The notes beneath the pieces are model-generated. The model was not told the origin of the DNA. It was given only the letters and a program-made list of their open reading frames with translations, and did not search any database. Of a stretch of 5,693 bases of DNA, positions 1 through 5,693 are shown one piece after another; the stretch's first letter is position 1, and the number at the start of each line of letters is the position of its first letter. Position numbers and translations under genes: made by a program. The stretch comes from Sulfurimonas sp. (lineage in GTDB: Bacteria > Campylobacterota > Campylobacteria > Campylobacterales > Sulfurimonadaceae). The stretch covers positions 1 to 5,693 of the forward strand of contig JAQIBW010000039.1 in assembly GCA_027858865.1 (NCBI GenBank), in the 5' to 3' direction.

Positions 1-4
1 TCGC

Positions 5-10
5 TATACT
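5..10 (+). promoter_or_regulatory. possible -10 element for ung
   Basis: The hexamer TATACT differs from the sigma-70 consensus TATAAT at one position and lies 38 bases before the ung start codon, which would give a leader of roughly 30 bases. Any -35 region would fall outside the window, and AT-rich sequence makes such matches common, so this is a weak inference. Transcription could equally arrive from an upstream gene. Confidence 0.22.
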
Positions 11-38
11 GTTAAAAGTTAAATTATGTATTAAATAT

Positions 39-43
39 AGGAA
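39..43 (+). promoter_or_regulatory. ribosome binding site of ung
   Basis: AGGAA lies five bases before the ATG at 49 and is the only purine-rich Shine-Dalgarno-like stretch nearby. It supports that ATG as the start codon. Confidence 0.6.
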
Positions 44-48
44 TTACA

Positions 49-714
49 ATGTTATTAAATAGTCATTGGTCAGCTCTTTTTCAACCTCAGATGCAAGAGC
101 CATATTTTGTTAAACTGCAAGAGTTTGTAGATGCAGAGTACGCGTCAAAAATTATCTATCCAAAGTATGAAAATATTTTCAGAGCTTTTAATCTAACCTC
201 TCTAGAGAATGTAAAAGTAGTAATAATCGGTCAAGATCCATATCATGGAGAGAAACAGGCTAATGGTCTTGCTTTTTCTGTTTGTGATGAGTGCAAATTA
301 CCTCCATCTTTGAAAAATATTTTTACAGAGTTAGTTGATGATATGGTTTGCAGATATCCAAGTTCAGGTAACCTTACCCATTGGGCAGAAGAAGGTGTTT
401 TACTCATCAATAGTGTTTTAACAGTTGAGCAAGCAAAGGCTAACTCTCATAAAAATAGGGGTTGGGAAAGGTTTACTGATTTTGTCATAAAGAAATTATC
501 ACAAGAATATGAAAATATAGTTTTTGTTTTGTGGGGGAATCCATCTCAAAAAAAAGAAAAACTCATAGATGCAACTAAACATCTAATCTTAAAAGCTCCT
601 CACCCTTCACCACGATCTTCATACAGAGGTTTCTTCGGTTCAAAACCATTCTCAAAATCAAATGAATACTTAAAGGCTAACAGAAAAAAAGAGATAAATT
701 GGTGTCTTACTTAA
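49..714 (+). CDS. ung: uracil-DNA glycosylase, family 1 (Ung)
   Basis: Removes uracil from DNA (from cytosine deamination or dUMP misincorporation), starting base excision repair in the cytoplasm. All family-1 motifs are seen in the 221 residues: the water-activating loop GQDPYHG at 61-67 with catalytic Asp63, GLAFSV at 73-78 with the uracil-stacking Phe76, LLINS at 118-122 with uracil-recognising Asn121, and the minor-groove loop HPSPRSSYRGFFG from 185 with catalytic His185. Numbering is nearly that of E. coli Ung (Asp64, His187), and length is typical, so the gene is complete. One oddity: the residue at the DNA-intercalating leucine (E. coli Leu191) is Arg189. The ATG at 49 has an AGGAA site at proper spacing. 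The gene stands alone on this strand here, and its last 8 bases overlap the end of the convergent nuclease-like gene. Identity is very secure. Confidence 0.97.
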   Translation: MLLNSHWSALFQPQMQEPYFVKLQEFVDAEYASKIIYPKYENIFRAFNLTSLENVKVVIIGQDPYHGEKQANGLAFSVCDECKLPPSLKNIFTELVDDMVCRYPSSGNLTHWAEEGVLLINSVLTVEQAKANSHKNRGWERFTDFVIKKLSQEYENIVFVLWGNPSQKKEKLIDATKHLILKAPHPSPRSSYRGFFGSKPFSKSNEYLKANRKKEINWCLT

Positions 715-1711
715 CTCTAAACTTTGCCATTACAGGCAGGTGGTCTGAATAACCTTTCCCTTTATGTTTTGGGATTTTTGCACGAGAGACCTGCCATCTA
801 TAAATATTTTTCTTTTTAAAGAGATACTTTGCATCTAGGTTAGTAATAGAGCTATCTATATATGAGATACCTTTTTTATCCAGCAATGGTTGGGAGATTA
901 AAATATTATCCAAAGCCTCTTTTTTCCCTCTAAATATATATGAGTATCTTTTAGAAGCATCTGTATCGTACCAAAGATTATAGAAGTTCTCTTTCTCATA
1001 CTTTAAATCTTCTGCTTTTTGAGTCAGTTTTAGAGTTCTTAGTACATGGTTGATTCCGGTTTTACCATTGGTATCGTTATGTTTTCTTTTTCGTTTGAAT
1101 TTAATATATTCTTCATAGTCGGAGTTGAAATCTCCAAGCAGGATTATATTTTTGTCATATCCTATCTCAGTTATTCTCTTTCTAAGAGTTTTTGCAGATG
1201 TTATCCGCATACTTTCAGGTCCAGATTTTGATTTCCAATGATTGATAAATATGTATAAATCATTATTATTTAACCTAAACTTTGCTTCTAGTATATTTCT
1301 GTATTTATAAGATAATGTTACATTCAACTCTTTTGCATATACAAATGGGACCTTGCTTAAAAATGCAACTTTAATTGCAGTACTTTTTTTATCTGCAATA
1401 GAGTAGTACTGATAGTAGAGTCCATTTTGTTTAAGAGTAAATCGTAAATCTTTTAGAGCTTGGAGTGAATGAACTTCTTGTAGAGCTATAATATCTGCAT
1501 CAATATCTTTTATGACTCTTGAGATATTTTGCAGTTTTATTTTATAGTTTTTTTTGTTCCAAAGAGATTTAGAGTTTGGTTTATACTCTTTATATTTGTA
1601 GCCATTTTTTTCTAAGTCAAAGAGATTTTCTACATTGTAAGTTGCTATTTTCAAAATATTATCTCCAAGTAGTGTAGCCCAGAGGGCTAAAAGCAGTAAA
1701 AGTGTTTTCAC
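707..1711 (-). CDS. secreted endonuclease/exonuclease/phosphatase-family protein
   Basis: A 334-residue protein of the DNase I-like (EEP) superfamily, metal-dependent phosphodiesterases. Family motifs seen in order: NVENLF at 26-31 (Asn27), LQEV at 78-81 (metal-binding Glu79), NHWKSKSG at 157-164 (His158), GDFNSD at 193-198 (Asp194, Asn196), LDNIL at 267-271, and SDHLPV at 322-327 with general-base His324. The full catalytic set is present, so it is probably active. The N-terminus (Lys2, then a hydrophobic stretch at about 4-15) looks like a short signal peptide with no lipobox Cys, implying a periplasmic or secreted enzyme. The NHWKSK motif resembles the NHFKSK-type motif of secreted bacterial nucleases, so DNA or RNA is the likeliest substrate, but a phosphatase or lipid phosphodiesterase cannot be excluded. 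The start is GTG, sharing a base with the TAG stop of the upstream peptidase gene; no Shine-Dalgarno lies at normal distance, so translation probably relies on coupling. The signal peptide supports this start. Confidence 0.9.
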   Translation of the reverse strand: MKTLLLLLALWATLLGDNILKIATYNVENLFDLEKNGYKYKEYKPNSKSLWNKKNYKIKLQNISRVIKDIDADIIALQEVHSLQALKDLRFTLKQNGLYYQYYSIADKKSTAIKVAFLSKVPFVYAKELNVTLSYKYRNILEAKFRLNNNDLYIFINHWKSKSGPESMRITSAKTLRKRITEIGYDKNIILLGDFNSDYEEYIKFKRKRKHNDTNGKTGINHVLRTLKLTQKAEDLKYEKENFYNLWYDTDASKRYSYIFRGKKEALDNILISQPLLDKKGISYIDSSITNLDAKYLFKKKNIYRWQVSRAKIPKHKGKGYSDHLPVMAKFRVK

Positions 1712-3660
1712 TAGTTAATGCCATTTAACCTTAGCAGGTTATTAGGATTTGGTTCTCTACCCATAAGCTCTTTAAAGTAGTCATCCATACTTTTCGCTCC
1801 ACCACCACTTAGAACTATTTCAAGATACCATTTTGCAGTTTGAGAATCAAAGATTCCTTCATCAACTACATTAAAGAAAGCGTCAGCACTAAGAACTTCA
1901 GCCCATTTGTAGCTGTAGTATCCGGCTGCATAACCACCTGCAAAGATGTGTGCAAAACCATTTTGAAACTTATTATAACCTGGAGTTTTGATAAGCGCAG
2001 TCTCTTTTCTGATGCTATTAAGTAACTCTTGAACTTCATCTCCTTGGTAAACCTCAGTATGGAGTTTAAAATCAAAGATAGAAAATTCTAACTGTCTTAG
2101 CATCCCAGATGCTGACAAGAAGTTTTTGGCACAAACAAGTTTTTCTATCATATCATCAGGGATGATTTCTCCTGTTTCATGGTGAGAAGCAAATAGTTTT
2201 AAAACACTCGGTTCATAAGCAAAGTTTTCTAAAAACTGAGAAGGAAACTCGACAGCATCCCACTCAACACCGTTTACACCGCTAACTTCATTCTCATTTA
2301 CGTTACTAAGAAGGTGATGAATAGCGTGACCCATCTCATGAAAAAGAGTGACAACATCATCATGACGAAGAAGAGAAGGCTGTTTCTCACTAGATGCAGG
2401 AAAGTTACAAACTATAAAGGCAGATGCCAGCTGTTCCTCACCTTTTTCATCAAGACAGTGTGCTTGCCAGTTGTGCATCCACGCTCCGCCATTTTTGCTT
2501 TTTCTAGCTTCAAGGTCGAGGTATATTCTTGACTTTAACTCATTACCAATATAGATATCATACGAAGTTGCTTTTTCATCCCATAGTTTTTCATCCACTT
2601 TTTTAAAGCTGATTCCAAATAGTTTGTTTAAAAACTCAAACATTCCATTTACAACACTTGTCTGCTCAAAATAAGGACGGTATAACTCTTCGTCAATGTC
2701 GTATTTTGCTTTTTTGAGTATCTCACTATAAAAAGCACTATCGAAGCTTTGTAGAGGAGTTGGAGCCATTGCTTGAACCTCTTTTAACTCTTCTTGTGCT
2801 TGGTGTTTAGCTTTAGTTACTAGAGTTTGTAAAAACTCATTTACGCTCGCAGTATCTTTAGCCATCTTAGATGCAAGTGAATACTCCGCATAACTATCAA
2901 ATCCAAGTATCTTACTCATCTCATTTTTTAGTGAAAGTAACTCGTCAATAATCGCTGCATTTTCTGGTGATCTTGTTACATAAGCTTTGTACAACGCTTC
3001 TCTTATCTTTGCATTTTTACCATAAGTCATATAAGCGATGTATGATGGCATCTGAAGAGTGAATTTATATTTTGTTACTCCATCTTCTTTAAACTTTGAA
3101 CTCTCTATATCACTCTTTGGCAGACCATTTACATCTTCTGTCTTATCCGTAACATATTCGTAAGCGTTTGTTGCATCTAGAAGGTTTTGAGAGAAGTTGT
3201 TTGAGAGTTCACTCTTTTTGATGTTAATCTCTTGAAGTCTCTCTTTTGCCTCAGCATCTAAGTGAGCACCACTAAGTTCAAAGTGTAGGATATTAAGTTC
3301 TACAACTCTATGTTGTTCAAAGTTTAGAGAATCTTTTTCTTTTTTTTGTATCTCTTTGTAAGCGTTATATATATCTAAGTTCTGAGATATCTTTGTTGAG
3401 TACTCTGTTATTATCGGTAGAGAATCAGCATATATTTTTTGTGTTTCATCTGAGTTATTTACAGAGTTTAGATGCGATAGCGGAGTAAAAAACAGTCCTA
3501 AACGCTCATCTAGCATCTGTAGTGGTTTTACAAAATTAGCATAAGTTTTATGCTCTATTTTTAAAAGCTCTTCTATTTTCTCGTTGTTTGATTTTAGTTT
3601 ACTGTTTAAATCGTTTATAAAGTTGTCCATATCTATACTGAACTTTAAAAATTTACTCAT
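1711..3660 (-). CDS. prlC: M3A family zinc metallopeptidase, oligopeptidase A-like (PrlC/OpdA)
   Basis: A 649-residue cytoplasmic zinc oligopeptidase, expected to degrade short peptides released by ATP-dependent proteases or from cleaved signal peptides. The mostly helical N-terminal half is followed by the M3 catalytic domain. Seen: GGAWM at 391-395; the zinc site HEMGH at 441-445 (ligands His441 and His445, catalytic Glu442); the third ligand Glu471 in DAVEFPSQ; the LRQLEFSIFDF block at 521-531; and the substrate-side motif with His571 and Tyr577, Tyr581, Tyr584 in GGYAAGYYSY. Spacing between the second His and third ligand matches E. coli PrlC as I recall it, and length is close to its 680 residues, so M3A rather than oligopeptidase F is favoured. 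No signal peptide or membrane segment is visible. The ATG at 3660 has GAGGAA eight bases upstream; the next Met, residue 11, lacks such a site. The stop of the serine protease gene lies 2 bases upstream, and the TAG stop overlaps the GTG of the nuclease-like gene. The symbol is by family resemblance. Confidence 0.93.
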   Translation of the reverse strand: MSKFLKFSIDMDNFINDLNSKLKSNNEKIEELLKIEHKTYANFVKPLQMLDERLGLFFTPLSHLNSVNNSDETQKIYADSLPIITEYSTKISQNLDIYNAYKEIQKKEKDSLNFEQHRVVELNILHFELSGAHLDAEAKERLQEINIKKSELSNNFSQNLLDATNAYEYVTDKTEDVNGLPKSDIESSKFKEDGVTKYKFTLQMPSYIAYMTYGKNAKIREALYKAYVTRSPENAAIIDELLSLKNEMSKILGFDSYAEYSLASKMAKDTASVNEFLQTLVTKAKHQAQEELKEVQAMAPTPLQSFDSAFYSEILKKAKYDIDEELYRPYFEQTSVVNGMFEFLNKLFGISFKKVDEKLWDEKATSYDIYIGNELKSRIYLDLEARKSKNGGAWMHNWQAHCLDEKGEEQLASAFIVCNFPASSEKQPSLLRHDDVVTLFHEMGHAIHHLLSNVNENEVSGVNGVEWDAVEFPSQFLENFAYEPSVLKLFASHHETGEIIPDDMIEKLVCAKNFLSASGMLRQLEFSIFDFKLHTEVYQGDEVQELLNSIRKETALIKTPGYNKFQNGFAHIFAGGYAAGYYSYKWAEVLSADAFFNVVDEGIFDSQTAKWYLEIVLSGGGAKSMDDYFKELMGREPNPNNLLRLNGIN

Positions 3661-3662
3661 TA

Positions 3663-4751
3663 TTAGTCTTCCTCATCTCGTTTTAATTTTATGGCTTTAA
3701 ATTTGTTTATAAGTATATCATCATACTTGTCTGATAGTTTAAAGAGTCTTTGTAGTGCTTTTTTACCCTCATCAAATGTAAGTGATGAATCTACTATAAG
3801 ATAAGACAAATATATACTATTTTCGTTAATAGAAAACTGCAGGTAAGTGCGTTTTTCATTCTCACTTAGCACATAGTCATAAATCTTCTCAATATTTTCT
3901 TGAGGGATTCTACACAGCTTGGAGTCACCAATGATGATACCGTTTTCATAGTAGTTTATCTCAACTCTAGCACTTCCTTGATCTACTCTCCAAGAAGCTT
4001 GTGAGCGTCTTGATAATGTTACATTTACATCAAGAGAGCTTAAAATCTCTTCGAGGAGTTTTGTAGCTCCTGTCGGGTTATAGCCTTTTCTTCTTTGACG
4101 TGCGACTTCAAGTTTTATACCACACTCCGGGCAGTAGTCATTTTTTATCTCTTTTTCTTTTATGAGATTTTTACAAGAGGGACACTTGATAATATTTATA
4201 TCATTTACCTCTTTAAAATTTTTAATTGTTTCATCAACATAAAAGTGTGGAAGAGCAAATCCTAAATTATTCGCATTTTGGATGATAAAAGTATTGACAC
4301 CGATTACTTCTCCATTTACATTTAAAAGAGGTCCCCCGCTATTACCTGGGTTTATGGCTGCATCTATTTGTATGTACTCTAGGTCTTCATAAAGTCTTGA
4401 AGCTTTTGAAACTATTCCCTCAGTTGCCGTATAGTTTAGTCCGTACGGATGTCCTATGGCTATAGTGGTATCCCCATCTTTTGCACTGTTACTAGATAGA
4501 AGGAGAGGGTTTTTAAGTACAACAAAGTCTGAACGTATAAAAGCCAAATCGTAATCAGGATCATCATATACAACTTGTGCAATAGTTCTTTTAATTTGTT
4601 TAGAACTAATAACAACTTCTTTAAGCCCACCGACAACATGAGAGTTTGTAATGATTAAGTCACCAATAATAAACCCTGTACCACTGCCGTACGGTGTCAT
4701 GATTTGAATGATGTTATCTATGTAAGTATCTAAAAGTGCTTGAGTGTTCAC
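3663..4751 (-). CDS. trypsin-like (HtrA/DegP-type) serine protease with zinc ribbon and C-terminal alpha/beta domain
   Basis: A 362-residue multidomain protein. Residues about 12-175 form an S1C/HtrA-like protease: GSGTGFII at 22-29, TNSHVV at 35-40 (His38), DYDLAFI at 66-72 (Asp68), PGNSGGP at 135-141 (nucleophile Ser138) and LGFALP at 163-168, equivalent to the conserved segment closing HtrA protease domains. The triad is intact. Instead of PDZ domains there is a CPSC at 190-193 and a CPEC at 207-210, a zinc-ribbon pattern, then a basic stretch (about 218-222). Residues about 228-350 alternate helix, strands and helices in a way that recalls YbjN/type III chaperone-like folds; that is inference. 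No signal peptide or transmembrane helix is visible, so it appears cytoplasmic, unlike classical HtrA/DegP. The start is GTG, overlapping the upstream TAG stop by one base and preceded by a strong GAGGAG. It probably processes or senses specific protein partners rather than doing bulk envelope quality control; the substrate is unknown. Confidence 0.88.
   Translation of the reverse strand: MNTQALLDTYIDNIIQIMTPYGSGTGFIIGDLIITNSHVVGGLKEVVISSKQIKRTIAQVVYDDPDYDLAFIRSDFVVLKNPLLLSSNSAKDGDTTIAIGHPYGLNYTATEGIVSKASRLYEDLEYIQIDAAINPGNSGGPLLNVNGEVIGVNTFIIQNANNLGFALPHFYVDETIKNFKEVNDINIIKCPSCKNLIKEKEIKNDYCPECGIKLEVARQRRKGYNPTGATKLLEEILSSLDVNVTLSRRSQASWRVDQGSARVEINYYENGIIIGDSKLCRIPQENIEKIYDYVLSENEKRTYLQFSINENSIYLSYLIVDSSLTFDEGKKALQRLFKLSDKYDDILINKFKAIKLKRDEED
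3669..3674 (-). promoter_or_regulatory. ribosome binding site of the M3 peptidase gene
   Basis: GAGGAA on the minus strand lies eight bases before the ATG at 3660, inside the final codons of the serine protease gene. It decides the M3 start in favour of residue 1 over the internal Met11. Confidence 0.7.
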
Positions 4752-5693
4752 TATATCTCCTCAAAGTTTAGATTTTTTAGTTGAAGAAGGTAACTGTTGC
4801 TAAGCTCATTTAGAGATGAGAAGTTTAGTTTATTTCCAAAAGGTTTAAGTTCTTTATACTGACTCTGATGAGGAGTAATAGCATCTTCTATTTGTGAGAT
4901 AATAGTTTTTTTAGCAAATATTTTTTTCTCTTCATCATAGAGTGGAGAATAGTCCAAGGCTTTAAAGAAAGCCGGGTTCTGAATTTCTACCAGTGTGTGC
5001 ATCAGTGATTTTATAACAGGGTTAAGTCCATAGTTATAAAGAATATAAAAAGAGATATATTTGTAAATAGTCGGTATTATCTGAGTGTAACGATTGTTTT
5101 TGTACCACCTGATTTTTATTAGTGATTCGCTGATAAAGTTACTTATCTCTTCAAGCGAAGTTTTCTCCATGGGGTTAAAAGTATATTGTGCACTGTAGAA
5201 CTTTGTACTATAGTCTTCAAAACTCATATCTCTAAGTTTAACTATATACTCTTTTAGCTCTTCATTTTTCGACTCAGTTGGATTGTTATCATTACTAAAG
5301 TAAATTTGTATTTTTTTACTTATTTTTTGGTAGATTTCACATTTTGGAACTAAAAGGTAGTCTACTTTAAAAAGAATATGCAGGTACAAAAAGGACTGCA
5401 TTCCTGCATTGTCATTTGTTGGAAGAGTAAGTATCTTAGCATCCAGTTCGTCTATCCATCTGTGTAAAAAGTCATATTTTATTCTTAACTCTTCAGTGTC
5501 GAGTTTAGATAGGTGCTTAGTATCTTCAAGAGTGATGCTAGGAAATTCAGTTTTGATGTACTCTTTATCAAAGTCTGCATTTAGTGCTATTTCTCTAAGA
5601 GGAAAAAATATCTTTTGAGGGCTCATAGTGATGTTGTCTTGGTAGAGTTTAAGTTTTATGTACTCAGAATCACTCATGTAGTTGATGTAAGTG
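4751..5693 (-). CDS. hypothetical protein, probably 5'-partial at window edge
   Basis: I do not recognise this protein. From the first in-window ATG (5677) it has 308 residues, but the frame stays open to the window edge (reading TYINY before that Met) and no Shine-Dalgarno sequence precedes this ATG or the next one (residue 18), so the true start probably lies beyond 5693. The visible part is rich in Lys, Glu, Ile, Leu, Tyr and Asn and looks mostly helical. It has no signal peptide, clear membrane segment, cysteine cluster or recognisable nucleotide-binding or catalytic motif; Cys113 is its only Cys. Aromatic-rich helices occur at about 95-110 and 198-216. Its TAG stop shares one base with the GTG start of the serine protease, and its last codons (two Glu, GAGGAG) form that gene's ribosome binding site. 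Such tight coupling suggests matched expression and perhaps a functional partnership, as substrate, adaptor or regulator; this is inference only. Confidence 0.8.
   Translation of the reverse strand, partial: TYINYMSDSEYIKLKLYQDNITMSPQKIFFPLREIALNADFDKEYIKTEFPSITLEDTKHLSKLDTEELRIKYDFLHRWIDELDAKILTLPTNDNAGMQSFLYLHILFKVDYLLVPKCEIYQKISKKIQIYFSNDNNPTESKNEELKEYIVKLRDMSFEDYSTKFYSAQYTFNPMEKTSLEEISNFISESLIKIRWYKNNRYTQIIPTIYKYISFYILYNYGLNPVIKSLMHTLVEIQNPAFFKALDYSPLYDEEKKIFAKKTIISQIEDAITPHQSQYKELKPFGNKLNFSSLNELSNSYLLQLKNLNFEEI
4757..4762 (-). promoter_or_regulatory. ribosome binding site of the serine protease gene
   Basis: GAGGAG on the minus strand lies five bases before the GTG start at 4751. It is the strongest Shine-Dalgarno match in the window and validates the non-ATG start. 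It sits within the last Glu-Glu codons of the upstream hypothetical gene. Confidence 0.78.

Noticed and set aside
1..48. Tail of an upstream plus-strand gene at the left edge
   Set aside because: Two frames stop at 13-15 and 20-22 and the third at 60-62, but too few codons are visible to tell a real gene end from non-coding sequence.
548..555. Run of eight A in ung, and similar eight-base A/T runs at 1548-1555 and 3340-3347, considered as phase-variable tracts
   Set aside because: All three fall in intact frames as Lys codons, are short, and are expected in AT-rich Lys-rich genes; phase variation in Campylobacterota usually uses longer G/C tracts.
735..795. Inverted repeat GGCAGGT (735-741) / ACCTGCC (789-795), considered as a terminator for ung
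   Set aside because: Only seven pairs with a loop of 47 bases, no adjacent T-run on the ung strand, and it lies within the conserved 3' coding region of the EEP gene; probably chance.
1046..1231. Plus-strand open frame of 61 codons opposite the EEP gene
   Set aside because: Lies wholly antisense to a gene with intact conserved motifs, with no Shine-Dalgarno site or recognisable protein; a shadow frame. The same applies to 1840-2025, 2314-2532 and 5409-5618 on plus and 1866-2075 on minus.
3663..5693. Anti-phage defence cassette containing a trypsin-like protease
   Set aside because: Trypsin-like proteases occur in some defence systems, but there is no ATPase, nuclease effector, reverse transcriptase, NLR-type or other sensor domain visible, no mobile-element context, and the neighbours are housekeeping genes of similar composition.

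Overview
The window is AT-rich and almost fully coding. Its protein content and base composition suggest a Gram-negative bacterium of the Campylobacterota (Sulfurimonas/Sulfurovum-like). That placement is inferred from low GC, Lys/Asn/Ile-rich proteins, tight overlapping gene packing and the gene families present; no taxonomic marker such as rRNA is in view. No tRNA, rRNA, CRISPR array, insertion sequence or large repeat is visible, and no gene-free stretch exceeds about 50 bases.

Layout: one rightward gene at the left edge, ung (49-714), encodes family-1 uracil-DNA glycosylase. It converges, with an 8-base tail-to-tail overlap, on a leftward block of four tightly packed genes that fills the rest of the window. 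In transcription order (right to left) these are: a hypothetical protein that may begin beyond the right edge (4751-5677 visible); a trypsin/HtrA-type serine protease without signal peptide or PDZ domain but with a zinc ribbon and an extra C-terminal domain (3663-4751); an M3A metallopeptidase closely resembling oligopeptidase A/PrlC (1711-3660); and a secreted endonuclease/exonuclease/phosphatase (EEP)-family protein (707-1711).

The junctions of the leftward block are a 1-base overlap of the form TAGTG, a 2-base gap (TAATAATG), and a second TAGTG overlap. This implies one transcript with translational coupling. Two predicted cytoplasmic peptidases sit together; the exported nuclease-like protein at the end may simply share the transcript.

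The most unusual item is the serine protease: an HtrA-like catalytic domain apparently cytoplasmic, fused to a CxxC-CxxC zinc ribbon and an alpha/beta C-terminal domain whose pattern recalls YbjN/type III secretion chaperone-like folds, and coupled to an unrecognised upstream protein. No wholly new defence or mobile system can be supported from this window; the protease plus its coupled partner is the best candidate for undescribed biology.
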